Assembly: GCA_965230065.1 (NCBI GenBank)
Contig: OZ245942.1
Location: 1,798,001 to 1,862,000, forward strand
Direction of reading: 5' to 3'
DNA from: G965230065 sp965230065
GTDB taxonomy: Bacteria; Bacteroidota; Bacteroidia; Cytophagales; Cyclobacteriaceae
Length of the DNA: 64,000 nucleotides
Made by a program: the position numbers and the translations under genes. Of the stretch, positions 15,052 to 25,018 are shown in pieces (the first letter of the stretch is position 1; each line of letters opens with the position of its first letter). The notes under the pieces were generated by a model. It was not told the DNA's origin. It searched no databases and saw only the letters and a program-made list of their open reading frames with translations.

Positions 15052-16173
15052 CTACTCCCACCATTTCACTTCAGGTAAGTCCTTTCCTACAGTAAAATGC
15101 TCTCCAATAACTGGATGAACAACAGATACATTTTGCATTTCGGCAGCCTTTAACACCCGGATGATGGGGTCAGTCCAGGGATGAGGCGCTAAAGAAAAAG
15201 CACCCCAGTGGATGGGCATCATAACATTTGTTTCAACATCAGTTGCAGCCTGGGCTGTTTGTTCGGGCATCATGTGGATGGCTTCCCACTTTTCGTTGTA
15301 TTGTCCGCATTCCATCATTGCAAAGTCAAAAGGACCAAGTTTTTCTCCTATTTCTTTAAAGTGTGGTCCGTACCCACTATCTCCACTAAAATATATTTTT
15401 GTGTGTTTTCCTTCCAATACCCAGGAAGCCCACAGTGTTTTTTTACTATCGCCAATGCCACGGCCAGAAAAGTGCCGGGCTGGGGTAGCGGTAAATTTAA
15501 TATCATCTAACCTTGCATTTTCCCACCAGTCTAATTCTGTAATTTTTTCAGGGTTTACTCCCCAGTGAATCAGATGAGTTCCCACACCCAAAGGCACAAA
15601 AAAATGACTGACTTCTTCTTTTAATCGAGTGATAGACGGATAATCCAGGTGGTCGTAATGATCGTGGGAGATGATGACAGCGTCAATATCAGTAAATTGA
15701 TTAAAATCAATAGGTTTTTCGTAAGGGAAACGCTGACCTGTGAAAGAAACCGGAGAGGCAGCAGGGCCAAACATAGGGTCTAGCAATATTTTTTTTCCTT
15801 CCATTTCCAGAAAAAATGCTGAATGGCCATACCAGGTAACATGAGTGAGTGAGTCGGAGGTAATAGTATTTTCATTCTCACCAAACTTGACAGGCAAAGC
15901 TTGTTTTGGGGAGGTATTTTTTGCTGTTAAAAACTCCCAAAGTGCTTCAGCCATACTGGAAAAACTATAATCCAGTTTTGTTTCTATTTGATTGACAAAC
16001 TGTCCGTTGACATAGTTTTCAGATTGTGAAATGCGGGCAAGGCGCTCACCAGATGCCTTTGCACCAAACTGGGGGGCAAAATTTACAAAAGCGGTAATGC
16101 CAATTCCTAAACCGATGATTCCTATCAATGCGATGACCATAGTTATTTTTAATACTTTGTTGAGTTTTTTCAT
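15052..16173 (-). CDS. Metallo-beta-lactamase-fold hydrolase (NAPE-PLD/UlaG-like)
   Basis: A 373-residue enzyme from ATG 16173. An N-terminal membrane anchor (ITMVIALIGIIGLGIGITAF, 10-29) precedes a metallo-hydrolase domain: THVTWYGHSAFFLEMEGKKIL near 110-130, then AVIISHDHYDHLD with the HxHxDH metal site H170, H172, D174, H175, a later His in TATPARHFSGRG, Asp in IYFSGDSGYG, and His in MMPIHWGAFSLAPHPW. This arrangement matches N-acyl-phosphatidylethanolamine phospholipase D-like proteins, so a phospholipid or acyl-amide substrate at the membrane is plausible. It lies 36 bp downstream of a tetR gene, and a palindromic operator sits 5 bp upstream of its start, so it is probably repressed by that regulator. 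Confidence 0.9.
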   Translation of the reverse strand: MKKLNKVLKITMVIALIGIIGLGIGITAFVNFAPQFGAKASGERLARISQSENYVNGQFVNQIETKLDYSFSSMAEALWEFLTAKNTSPKQALPVKFGENENTITSDSLTHVTWYGHSAFFLEMEGKKILLDPMFGPAASPVSFTGQRFPYEKPIDFNQFTDIDAVIISHDHYDHLDYPSITRLKEEVSHFFVPLGVGTHLIHWGVNPEKITELDWWENARLDDIKFTATPARHFSGRGIGDSKKTLWASWVLEGKHTKIYFSGDSGYGPHFKEIGEKLGPFDFAMMECGQYNEKWEAIHMMPEQTAQAATDVETNVMMPIHWGAFSLAPHPWTDPIIRVLKAAEMQNVSVVHPVIGEHFTVGKDLPEVKWWE

Positions 16174-16177
16174 ATTA

Positions 16178-16193
16178 GTAAGTAATCACTTAC
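16178..16193. promoter_or_regulatory. TetR-type operator before the metallo-hydrolase gene
   Basis: A 16-bp palindrome GTAAGTAATCACTTAC, with perfect 6-bp arms around AATC, placed 5 bp upstream of the hydrolase start codon and inside the 35-bp gap after tetR. A near-identical copy (15 of 16 bases) precedes tetR at 16743-16758, which is why I read both as binding sites of this regulator. Confidence 0.78.
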
Positions 16194-16208
16194 AATAAAT
16201 GTAAATTT

Positions 16209-16733
16209 TTATACATGATATTTCGATTTAATCAAATTCATTACTGCTTTTTCATCTTTCAGGCTTTTCTTTAATAAAGCACTGGCCAAACCGTCTATTG
16301 TAACTACCAGTACTTCAGCCTCGAGCCCCGGGTGTAGGTAGTTCAACTTTTCAAAAGCATGGGTAATAGACAGCATGAATGTTTCCATCGATACTCGCCG
16401 GTATAAATCTGGATGTTGCCATTTCAGTGCGAACTGTAATTTCCAGAACGTATGCTCTTTCTCCGTTATTTTGAAAGGCATTTCTATGGTTTTTGATATT
16501 ACTTTCTTTGGGTCACTTTCTAAAATAATATCGGCAAAAGTCGATTTCAAACGTTGTTGCCCTTCATCAATAATCGCAGTGAGCAAGCCTTCTTTACTGG
16601 TAAAATGCCTGAAGATCAACCCTTCTGACACCCCTGCTTTCTTGGCTACTTTGCTGGTAGGCGTACTTGCATACCCTTCTTCTGCAAATAACTGTAAGCC
16701 GGCTTCTAATATTTTTTCTTGCTTTTCTGTCAT
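16209..16733 (-). CDS. TetR/AcrR-family transcriptional regulator
   Basis: A 174-residue repressor-type protein starting at ATG 16733. The N-terminal helix-turn-helix is clear: KILEAGLQLFAEEGYASTPTS near 6-26, KVAKKAGVSEGLIFRHF near 27-43 (recognition helix with VSEGLIFRHF), then SKEGLLTAIIDEG. The C-terminal ligand-binding part is all helical and not diagnostic of any ligand. It is upstream of and probably co-transcribed with the metallo-hydrolase gene (35 bp gap). Matching 16-bp palindromes lie 10 bp before this gene and 5 bp before the hydrolase gene, implying negative autoregulation and control of the hydrolase. A lipid-like inducer would fit the partner enzyme but is a guess. Confidence 0.92.
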   Translation of the reverse strand: MTEKQEKILEAGLQLFAEEGYASTPTSKVAKKAGVSEGLIFRHFTSKEGLLTAIIDEGQQRLKSTFADIILESDPKKVISKTIEMPFKITEKEHTFWKLQFALKWQHPDLYRRVSMETFMLSITHAFEKLNYLHPGLEAEVLVVTIDGLASALLKKSLKDEKAVMNLIKSKYHV

Positions 16734-16742
16734 TGAATATTA

Positions 16743-16758
16743 GTGAGTAATCACTTAC
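16743..16758. promoter_or_regulatory. TetR-type operator before the tetR gene
   Basis: GTGAGTAATCACTTAC, identical at 15 of 16 positions to the copy at 16178-16193 and centred about 17 bp upstream of the tetR start codon. It would overlap the ribosome-binding or early transcribed region, fitting autorepression. Confidence 0.78.
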
Positions 16759-16815
16759 AATAGTAACGAAGGATTTTTATAAATCAAATATTTTATTGAA
16801 AATAGTACAGAGTTA

Positions 16816-19800
16816 TTACCGAATTACTGAAAAACGGGTACTGTAGATTTGCTTGTCTTTGTTTTCCAGTTGCAAGATGTACAAGCCATTAGAAAGGTTT
16901 TGTACATTGAGAGAAAATGTATTGGTATAATCCGTTTCCCCCGTTTTGATTAAACGGCCAAATTTGTCGTATATTTTCCAGTGAAACAGACTGCTTTTAC
17001 CCATCAGTACTTGTACTTTTTCAGAAGATGGGTTCGGATAAATAGTAAATCCTTTTTCATTAATTTCATTCGTAGGCTCATCCAGTCCGGTAACAAGCTG
17101 AGGAGGTGTGTCAGGCTTGGCAAAGGTAGCCTGATATATTTCTTTGGTAATGTTATCTTGAAGAAAAACTACCACAGCCAACTGCCCTGCATCAAATACA
17201 TTTTTGCCTCCCCATGCCTGGCTTACTTCAACAGACTCTTCTGCTTCCCATTGATTTTTTATCAAAGGGGTTCCCCCTGCATCGGGCAACATTTTTTTCA
17301 ATACGTTGAAATATTTTCTTTCACCCAGGCCATTCAATGAAGTTTCTATTTCCTGTTCTACTACAGCTATATGCAAAGTAACTTCTGCCTGAATAGCTGT
17401 AAGAGCTTTTACTGTTGCATTTATGTTAAATCTGCTTTCTGTTGCATTATTAAAATTTACTGAAAGTGTAAAAGGGGCATCATCCAAAATTCTTTCCTGA
17501 AAATCAGCTTCCGCCCATTGGGTAAACTCCTCGTCTATGTAATTTCCATCCATAATGATGCGCGGCCCCCGGGCAATACCATAATACAATGCTCTTGCCG
17601 AAGGATCAGCCCTATTATGCTCATTTAGCGGATCATCTCCCGGAAAATCTGTATGATACTGTAAGGTGATTACTTCGTCTCCATGATCTTTGGCAAACTG
17701 CTGAAGCTCTGCATCGATGCGGGCAAACTCAGTGCTTGATATATTCGTAAAATGTTCTAGTAAGATGCTGCGGTTTCGCTCGCCTATCCTGAAATCGTCA
17801 AAGGCAAAACCGTCGAAAATTTTTCCCGGTGTATTATCAGCGTTACTGGCAAAGGCAACCCTAAATCTTATACAAGTTACTTCTGTAAATTGATCCAAAG
17901 AAAATTTAGCATTTTGCCACCCCGTACTGGTACCTGTCCACCCCAGAGCTGAGCTACTTTGCCCACCCGGATTACCCACAATTGAATTACTGTTGTACCA
18001 TGCAATACCTTCTTCCAAGCTACCCAGCACTTCCCAGTTTTGGCCATCATCTACTGAAGCCTGTATCACTGCCCCATCAAAATCCACATCGGTAGCATAC
18101 CAGGTTTTGAGCGAAAGCACCGGGTTTTCTAAAGAAGAAATATCAAAACAGGGGGTGTTTACCCAGGAATTTTCATTAGTAGGATATGTACTATCCAGGT
18201 TGGTCATCAAAACTTGTTCCCCTGAGGCCGCAATGTTAATGGTAATACCGGCCGGCTTTCCCTGTTGCCAGGATGCATTTGCACCTTCTACAATCCATCC
18301 ATGGGTGGTGGTTTCAAAATCCTGAATGTAGGGGTAACTTGCTACTTTGGGTAATATGTATATTTCCTTTGAAATGGTATCGGTACATCCATTATCAGTT
18401 ACAATACGCAAACTTGCCTCATAAACCCCAATTTCATTGTATTGATGTAATACTTCTTCACCCACATTTACAATTGCTCCATCTCCAAAATTCCATTCGT
18501 AAGTATCAATATTGCCTAATGAAACACTTGAAATACTGGTAAAACTGGTCGTATCCCCCAAACAGGCATTCAACCAACTGAAGTCCGCTTCCGGTATGGC
18601 ATCAATATAGAGGGTAGTGTCTTTGCTGCTATTACACCCAAATGCCGTATAAGGTGTAAAAGTAATATCATAAGTGCCAGATTTATCATAATCATGTGTA
18701 GGGTGCTGTGCCGTATCAGCAGCAGAAAAATCCCCAAAACTCCAACTATAGTTTGTTATCCTGTCTATTGTATCAAGTGGTGAAATAGTGGAAGCATCGG
18801 TAAATGAGACTATGGCATCGTTGCAGGAAGCTGTAAATGAAAAATCAGGTTCAGGCAAAGGGCGCACTGTTACATTCTGGGAAATGGTATTGGTACAAGA
18901 TGTATTATTTTGGGTATAGGTATAAGTAATAGTATGATTACCAATTCCGGCATCTTCAGGGTTAAAGGTTTCGCCTGTTACTCCCGGGCCGGCAAATGTG
19001 CCACCCGCCGGGATTGCTTTCAACATGAAAGCCTCTCTGTTTACACAATATGCATCTTCTAAATTGGCGAAATTCAGTTCAGGAAGCGGGTTTACTGATA
19101 ATGTTTGTTCATTATTATTAACACAACCATTAGCATCAGTATAGGTATAGGTGATCCCATGATCTGTTCGAAAGTCCGTTGCGTTAACTGCACCTGAATC
19201 GATTGCTGCAACCTGGGGAGTAAAAGTTGCCGTTCCATTTTCATTATCGGTAATGCCACTTCCTGTAAATACTCCGGTACTTCCCAAGGGAGTTCCGGAG
19301 AGCGCCACGGCTGTATCGTTGTAGCAATAGGTTTTAATAGCATTGTATCCACTAAAGCTTACTTCGGGCAGCGGATTTACTGTAACTGTATCGGTTATTT
19401 CATTAACACATCCTAATGCGTTTGTATAAGTATAAGTTATAGCATGTTGGGTTTGCACATCGGTAGGTGAAGAAGCCCCTGCCAGTGCCGCTGCAATATC
19501 AGGAGAAAATGAAGCTGTGCCATCTGCGTTATCAGCAATTCCATTTCCAGTGAAATATCCATTGCTATTTTTCGGATTTCCGGTAAGCGTTACACTTTCT
19601 GCGTCATAACAATACGCTTTATCAGCATTCAGGCCCGTATAATTGGCAGCAGGAAGTGGGTAAACTGTTATGGTGTGCGTTTTAAAGTTGGTACAACCAT
19701 TAGCATCTGTAAAAGTATAGGTGATTTCATGGGTAGTTACAGGCCCCAAACTATCAGCTCCCGCTGCAATGGCAGCCAGGCGTGGAGAAAAAGTAACAAG

Positions 19801-22719
19801 CCCTGTTCCATCATTGTTGAGCAAGCCACCGGTATTGCTGCTAAAAGTGCCCGTTGTACCCGGAGTAACAGCAGGTGCCCCTACCAGTGTAATGGGTTCA
19901 TTGCTATAACAATAAGTCCTGGAAACATTAAAGCCACTAAAGTCTACCAATTGCAAAGGATGTACCTCTACCTCCAGTTCGGTAGAATCTACACAACCAT
20001 TATTGTTTATATAGATATACGTTACTGTATGAATTCCTACTCCTAAAGCAGGAGGGTCAAACTCCGGGTTTGCTACCTCTTCTCCATTGATTTTGAGGGT
20101 ATCCGATCCAAGTGGCAATCCATTATTATCGCTCACAGAAAAAATAACAGGATCAGCTTCTACACAATAGTTTGGGCTCAGTCCGGAAATATGGGGGGCT
20201 GATCGTTGGTGAACCTCCAATGTTGTTTGTGAGGCCGGGCTTTCACATCCGTTGAGAGTCTGTGTTACCCAATACTGATAAGCTCCCGCCATACTGCTAT
20301 CTACAGGCATGCCATCCGTATCTACCGGGTCGAGGGTAGTGCCATTATCAATAAAATTGGCAGGATTACCTGTGTCAGCAGCTTTATACCATTTAAATAA
20401 AGCGCCACTAACTCCGCTAGCCGTCAAACTGTTGAGAACATCCTCTGTACAATATTCAACCAATCCTGTAGTAGTGGGGGCATCTGGCACACGGTACACC
20501 GTCACATCCTGGGTAATTGACCCGTCACATCCGTTATCATCCTCATAATTGTACATTATCGTTATTATTTTCTGATATTGTGCCGGCCCAAAACTCACCG
20601 TTCCCGGATCAAACTGATTGCCAGAAACTCCTTCTGATGCCGAAAACACATGATTTGAATAAGATGGAATTGAGCCTGTCAAAGTAACTGGCGAAGCATT
20701 TGAGCAATAGCTTTCTTCTAAAGTAGAAATTATGGGTTCATCTCCTTTTTCATACAATACAGAAGTACTAAAGTTATCTAAATAGGCACCTGCTGGTATG
20801 CCTGAGTTAAAAGTAGAAAATACTGCTAGTGAGAATTCTCCGGCTCCTAAGGCATCCAAATCCAGATCATAAATATCATCCGAATTACCATCAGTAAGCG
20901 GACCACTGATATATCCTGTTCCATTTTTATATAGCCGTAAGCTTTCAAAAGTACGACCTGCCGATACCGAACCGGGAGCTGCTTGCAACCCATTTACAGT
21001 TCCCCCATTATATTCCGGGCAGTATTGTGTCAGTAAGTTTAATACCGCTGCAGAAGGGCTTACGACTGTCAAGGTTTGTGCGTCGGTTGCCTCACACCCA
21101 TTGCTATCTTTATAGGTATAAGTAATTACATTGTCCCCATCAGTAGCTAACGCCGGGTCAAAATAGTAATAATCTTGTGATGAATTATAGGTGATGCCAT
21201 TGCCTGACAGCACTCCTCTCATTCCTGTGGTATGTGCAGGCACGAGTTGGCTGTTATCATCCAGCCGAAAGGATGTAGCATCATTTCTGAAAATAATTGA
21301 ATCGGGATTGAAAGCCACTGCAGGCAAAGCATTTACTGTAATTGTTACCTGGTCGGTATCTGTACATCCGTTATCATCAATGACTGTCACTTCATATGTA
21401 GTAGAGGTATTTGGTGCAACTATGGGATTGGCAGTAGTTGAGATAATAGCCGGGCCATCAGCTGGAATTCTCCATTCATAATTATAGAAACCACTTCCTC
21501 CTGTTCCGGTGTTATTTCCTCCGATATTTACCGATTCCCCATCGCAAATAGTAGTACTATTTCCTGCATCTGCTATTACGGTGCATTGGTTATTTAATGC
21601 AACACTCCCGGTTGTACCAGCCGCTGCCACCGGGTTCCCTGCAACATCGAATATGGCCGTACCATCTTCGGGAATAATTTCTATGGTTTCGTTTCCATCC
21701 GGAATTCCAGTCACATTGAAGAAAACCCTGATGGTTGATTCACCTCCACCCAGGTTACTGGCAGAAGCTTCTACCGGGGAGTCTGTTTGTTTTACATTGG
21801 AAATAGTAACATTGGTCGCATTTCCTCCATTTTGTGCAAATACCAACTGTAACCTGCTGGTTATTAGCGGGTTGGTGCCTCCTCCATTTCTGAATACCCC
21901 CTCATTGAAGTTAATATCTATGTAAGCATTATCGGCTGCCAGGTTTACTGTGGAACTTAGCGTGGGAATTTGTTTATCCAGCAGCAAGTTAAGAGAATTA
22001 TCAGATGAAGCGTTTCCGGCTGCATCTTCTGCCGAAAAGTTTATACCAATGGAAGTCCCTTCCTGCATATTTCCTCCTGCATCCAATGCTGCCGTAGTAT
22101 AAGAATAAGTGCCATCCCCGTCATCTGCCAAAGCCTGAGTATTGCTGAAATCACTGTCCAATACGCTCAGGTCGGCCGTTACTGTTAGCCCGGCTTCGCC
22201 CAGATTTACATCAAAAGTAATGGCCTCGCCTGCACGGTAGGTGCCGTCTCCTGCATCAGATACGCTTATAAAAGAAGGATCTGTATTATCTATTGTATAA
22301 CTCTCACCAGAAGTATAGGTATTGCTTACCAAAGGGTTAAGCCCATTGTCGGTTATTGAGTTATCTATATCATTTAAATCGAGCCTGATGGTACCATTTC
22401 CCGAAATTCCATTTACCGTAACATCTACGGTTGGACTGGCCGAGCCTGATGAAACTGAAACAATATTACCCCCAACTGTTGAAGTAAGTGAAAAGTCATC
22501 AATGGCAATTGGCCCATAAGGTGGGGTTCCGCCTGTAAATTCTACCCTAAACTGCACTGATGAGGCATTGGTAGGATTATCATCCACCCTTTCGATTTCA
22601 TCAACTTCCTGCGCATATGCGCTCAAGCAGATACATATAAACCCGACAAGGAAGGCCATCCATCTCAAAAAATAGTTATTTTTTTGATTACACTTGCGAT
22701 ATGTAATTATTCCATTCAT
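16816..22719 (-). CDS. Giant secreted multi-domain protein with T9SS type A sorting domain
   Basis: 1967 residues, ATG at 22719. An N-terminal signal peptide (hydrophobic WMAFLVGFICICLSAYA, about 20-36) is followed by Ig-like segments (about 40-375), then a run of about ten SprB/HYR-like repeats with the recurring pattern TYTYTDANGC and TVTVNPLPEVSFSG (about 380-1330), PKD domains (FTASCNDAIVSFTDAS, SFGDFSAADTAQHPTHDYD; about 1330-1450), a jelly-roll region beginning IQDFETTTHGW (about 1465-1640), an Omp28-like thioredoxin-fold region (ILLEHFTNISSTEF, LQYHTDFPGDDPLNEHNRAD; about 1648-1870), and a sorting domain from about 1890 with IYPNPSSEKV and FGRLIKTGE. It is therefore exported by T9SS and held at the cell surface or released. 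Last gene of the six-gene operon, 22 bp after the lipoprotein gene. Confidence 0.9.
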   Translation of the reverse strand: MNGIITYRKCNQKNNYFLRWMAFLVGFICICLSAYAQEVDEIERVDDNPTNASSVQFRVEFTGGTPPYGPIAIDDFSLTSTVGGNIVSVSSGSASPTVDVTVNGISGNGTIRLDLNDIDNSITDNGLNPLVSNTYTSGESYTIDNTDPSFISVSDAGDGTYRAGEAITFDVNLGEAGLTVTADLSVLDSDFSNTQALADDGDGTYSYTTAALDAGGNMQEGTSIGINFSAEDAAGNASSDNSLNLLLDKQIPTLSSTVNLAADNAYIDINFNEGVFRNGGGTNPLITSRLQLVFAQNGGNATNVTISNVKQTDSPVEASASNLGGGESTIRVFFNVTGIPDGNETIEIIPEDGTAIFDVAGNPVAAAGTTGSVALNNQCTVIADAGNSTTICDGESVNIGGNNTGTGGSGFYNYEWRIPADGPAIISTTANPIVAPNTSTTYEVTVIDDNGCTDTDQVTITVNALPAVAFNPDSIIFRNDATSFRLDDNSQLVPAHTTGMRGVLSGNGITYNSSQDYYYFDPALATDGDNVITYTYKDSNGCEATDAQTLTVVSPSAAVLNLLTQYCPEYNGGTVNGLQAAPGSVSAGRTFESLRLYKNGTGYISGPLTDGNSDDIYDLDLDALGAGEFSLAVFSTFNSGIPAGAYLDNFSTSVLYEKGDEPIISTLEESYCSNASPVTLTGSIPSYSNHVFSASEGVSGNQFDPGTVSFGPAQYQKIITIMYNYEDDNGCDGSITQDVTVYRVPDAPTTTGLVEYCTEDVLNSLTASGVSGALFKWYKAADTGNPANFIDNGTTLDPVDTDGMPVDSSMAGAYQYWVTQTLNGCESPASQTTLEVHQRSAPHISGLSPNYCVEADPVIFSVSDNNGLPLGSDTLKINGEEVANPEFDPPALGVGIHTVTYIYINNNGCVDSTELEVEVHPLQLVDFSGFNVSRTYCYSNEPITLVGAPAVTPGTTGTFSSNTGGLLNNDGTGLVTFSPRLAAIAAGADSLGPVTTHEITYTFTDANGCTNFKTHTITVYPLPAANYTGLNADKAYCYDAESVTLTGNPKNSNGYFTGNGIADNADGTASFSPDIAAALAGASSPTDVQTQHAITYTYTNALGCVNEITDTVTVNPLPEVSFSGYNAIKTYCYNDTAVALSGTPLGSTGVFTGSGITDNENGTATFTPQVAAIDSGAVNATDFRTDHGITYTYTDANGCVNNNEQTLSVNPLPELNFANLEDAYCVNREAFMLKAIPAGGTFAGPGVTGETFNPEDAGIGNHTITYTYTQNNTSCTNTISQNVTVRPLPEPDFSFTASCNDAIVSFTDASTISPLDTIDRITNYSWSFGDFSAADTAQHPTHDYDKSGTYDITFTPYTAFGCNSSKDTTLYIDAIPEADFSWLNACLGDTTSFTSISSVSLGNIDTYEWNFGDGAIVNVGEEVLHQYNEIGVYEASLRIVTDNGCTDTISKEIYILPKVASYPYIQDFETTTHGWIVEGANASWQQGKPAGITINIAASGEQVLMTNLDSTYPTNENSWVNTPCFDISSLENPVLSLKTWYATDVDFDGAVIQASVDDGQNWEVLGSLEEGIAWYNSNSIVGNPGGQSSSALGWTGTSTGWQNAKFSLDQFTEVTCIRFRVAFASNADNTPGKIFDGFAFDDFRIGERNRSILLEHFTNISSTEFARIDAELQQFAKDHGDEVITLQYHTDFPGDDPLNEHNRADPSARALYYGIARGPRIIMDGNYIDEEFTQWAEADFQERILDDAPFTLSVNFNNATESRFNINATVKALTAIQAEVTLHIAVVEQEIETSLNGLGERKYFNVLKKMLPDAGGTPLIKNQWEAEESVEVSQAWGGKNVFDAGQLAVVVFLQDNITKEIYQATFAKPDTPPQLVTGLDEPTNEINEKGFTIYPNPSSEKVQVLMGKSSLFHWKIYDKFGRLIKTGETDYTNTFSLNVQNLSNGLYILQLENKDKQIYSTRFSVIR

Positions 22720-22741
22720 TTGGTTATTAAAAAGCTGATTT

Positions 22742-23938
22742 TTATCTGCTTAACTGTCCTCCCGTATCTGTTTTGAGTAAACCCATCATGGTATTGCTTT
22801 CGTCAAAGCCAATAGTTCCTGCGATAATTACTTGCCCGTCTTTTTCCTGAATTACCATGCTTCCTTCGTCATCTCCTTTACCACCAAAGGTTCTTGACCA
22901 TAGTTCATTTCCTTCATTATCTACTTTTATTACATAAATGTCTTTGCCTCCCTCACCAAAACTTTCTGTAGTTCCACAAATGATAAAATGCCCATCGATC
23001 GTGTAACTTACCGAGCTTCCTGTTTCATTATTATTTCCACCCAAAGTCTTTGACCATAACATATTCCCGGAATAATCTGTACATAACAGAAATATATCTG
23101 TATGTCCACCTGTAGTGTTGATGGTTCCCGTAGTGATGAACCCACCCGGAAATGCCTGTATCTCAACTCCAGACTGTGCGGTGGGTCCGCCGTAGGCATA
23201 GCTCCAAAGAATACTACCTTCGGAGCTTATTTTCACAATTCTCACATCAGTATCTTCATTGTTTGAGAGTTTGCGCCCTTTTTCTGTTCCGCACAAAATA
23301 AAGCTTCCATCTGATAAAGGAATGATAGATTTTCCTATCTCATTGGTGAAGTTGAGCAAGCCAAAAGTTGATTCCCATATTAATTCCCCTTCAGCATCTG
23401 TTTTAATCAAATACACTTCTGAATCTCCTTCCTCATGTATGATATTTCCTGCGATGATGATTCCTCCATCTTGTGTAAGGTTCATACTTTTGGCCTGTTC
23501 TGTACGTAATGGCAATCCGTACTTCTTGCTCCAGATAATTTCACCTTCTCCATCTGTCTTTATCAGATAATAATCCGTTTCCCCTAAAGCAACTTCTTCC
23601 CAATCTCCCAGAATTAATACGCCTCCATCTGGGGTTGTTTTTACACTTTTAGCATGTTCATCTTCTTCTCCACCGTAATATTTTATCCATTTTCTATCAC
23701 CATGCTGGTCAGTCCTTACCAAGCAAATATCTTTTCCGATACTTCCCCCTGGTTGAGAAGTAGAGCTGCCAACATAGACATAGCCACCGTCATCTAATTG
23801 TGCTACTGCTACTCCATAATCCGGACTTTCTCCCCCATATAGTTTAATAAATCCAGCTTTTTCCGGCAGATTTATTTCTTCTGAGCAAGACGTCAGCACC
23901 AGTACTATCCAAGCTATCAAATACCAAACAGATTTCAT
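22742..23938 (-). CDS. Lipoprotein with propeller-like repeats
   Basis: A 398-residue lipoprotein: the signal sequence MKSVWYLIAWIVLVLTSC ends in a lipobox with C18. The mature part is built of about seven repeats of the form DGGYVYVGSSTS / DICLVRTDQHGDRKW / IKYYGGEEDEHA, that is, D-G-G-[hydrophobic]-G plus a tail ending W-x-K-x-[YF]-G-G. This looks like a beta-propeller of the delta-60/PQQ-like repeat type. No enzymatic motif is seen; a binding or scaffold role at the membrane surface is likely. Its ATG follows the stop codon of the beta-barrel gene without any gap, so the two are translationally coupled. The giant T9SS cargo follows 22 bp later. Confidence 0.82.
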   Translation of the reverse strand: MKSVWYLIAWIVLVLTSCSEEINLPEKAGFIKLYGGESPDYGVAVAQLDDGGYVYVGSSTSQPGGSIGKDICLVRTDQHGDRKWIKYYGGEEDEHAKSVKTTPDGGVLILGDWEEVALGETDYYLIKTDGEGEIIWSKKYGLPLRTEQAKSMNLTQDGGIIIAGNIIHEEGDSEVYLIKTDAEGELIWESTFGLLNFTNEIGKSIIPLSDGSFILCGTEKGRKLSNNEDTDVRIVKISSEGSILWSYAYGGPTAQSGVEIQAFPGGFITTGTINTTGGHTDIFLLCTDYSGNMLWSKTLGGNNNETGSSVSYTIDGHFIICGTTESFGEGGKDIYVIKVDNEGNELWSRTFGGKGDDEGSMVIQEKDGQVIIAGTIGFDESNTMMGLLKTDTGGQLSR

Positions 23939-25018
23939 TTACTTAATTTTTTTGGGGCTATAGATTGGATAAGCATAACCTACTGAAAATGAAACATTAG
24001 ACATGCTGAAGTTATCATCCAAATAACCGTATTCATAGGGTAACATAGGATTGGTATCGAGTGCCGTATTTTTCGTTATTTCAGAGAATAAATGATGATA
24101 CCGGATTTCTCCTATTGCATATCCCTTGCCCAGTTTATAAAATGCCCCTCCCCCTATCATGCCGCCAAATGCTATGTTATTTCTCAACTTCATCATATCA
24201 ACCGTTGTAGTAATGGCATTGGGAACTCCTGAATTATTTTTTCTTTCTATCGTTCCTTTCGTTTTATAAAGGAGACTTACTGTTGGGCCGCCAATCACAA
24301 ATACATGAATTTTATTCAATTCATACTTATATTTTGCCAATACCGGAATGTCTAACCAAGATTGCTTTTCTGTTAATGTCAATATTTGAAAATCGTTGAA
24401 TTTACTTGTATTAGTGAATTTTTTGCCAGACATATGCAAGCCTGCTTCCACTGAGATGTGGTCTGTAATTGGTATTTCAAGCGCTATTTCTATTTGGTAG
24501 CCAAAACCCGTTTTATAAGCTGGTGCAGCCAATGAAGGATTATCAGTTAAATAAGTTTCATTTACACGTGGCCAGCTGTTGTTTACTCCTATTTTTATTG
24601 ACGGTATGAAGACAGGCACTGTTCTGAACGATTTAAACAATGCAATAAACTCAGTAGGGTCGCGCATGGTATTGATTTTGTAATCAGGGGCTATCCTAAT
24701 TAAGCTTAACACAGCCTGCTCCGCTTTCCTTTGGTCATCCAAATAAATATAGGTGAGCGTGAGTAGCCGATAAGCCTGTACTAATTCATCTTTATTGAAC
24801 CCATTGGACAAACAGCCCTTAATTAGGACAGGTACCTCATTGAGCCTACCGTTTTTGTAAGTAGTTTCGGCATCTTTCAATTTTTGTGAACAATTGCGCT
24901 GGGAAAATGCACTGTCTGAAAAAAATAGAAAACACAAAAGGCAAATTGTATAAATTTGCCTTTGATGTATTTTATGTTCTCTTAATTCTTTTCTGAAAAA
25001 ATCACTCAATTTTCTCAC
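23939..25018 (-). CDS. Outer-membrane beta-barrel protein with N-terminal helical repeat region
   Basis: About 360 residues. There is no ATG near the 5' end; candidate starts are TTG 25039, GTG 25018 (used here) and TTG 25009, all overlapping the end of the STAND gene. A late signal peptide (YTICLLCFLFFSDSAFSQ) precedes a TPR-like part (KDAETTYKNGRLNEVP, LLTLTYIYLDDQRKAEQAVLSLIRIAPDY). The second half is a PorT-like outer-membrane barrel with alternating strands (GYQIEIALEIPITDHISVEA, WLDIPVLAKYKYELNKIHVF, GKGYAIGEIRYHHLF) and an aromatic-rich end. This head plus barrel design is typical of Bacteroidota envelope proteins encoded beside STAND/WD40 genes. It overlaps the upstream gene and abuts the downstream lipoprotein gene. 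Confidence 0.8.
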   Translation of the reverse strand: MRKLSDFFRKELREHKIHQRQIYTICLLCFLFFSDSAFSQRNCSQKLKDAETTYKNGRLNEVPVLIKGCLSNGFNKDELVQAYRLLTLTYIYLDDQRKAEQAVLSLIRIAPDYKINTMRDPTEFIALFKSFRTVPVFIPSIKIGVNNSWPRVNETYLTDNPSLAAPAYKTGFGYQIEIALEIPITDHISVEAGLHMSGKKFTNTSKFNDFQILTLTEKQSWLDIPVLAKYKYELNKIHVFVIGGPTVSLLYKTKGTIERKNNSGVPNAITTTVDMMKLRNNIAFGGMIGGGAFYKLGKGYAIGEIRYHHLFSEITKNTALDTNPMLPYEYGYLDDNFSMSNVSFSVGYAYPIYSPKKIK

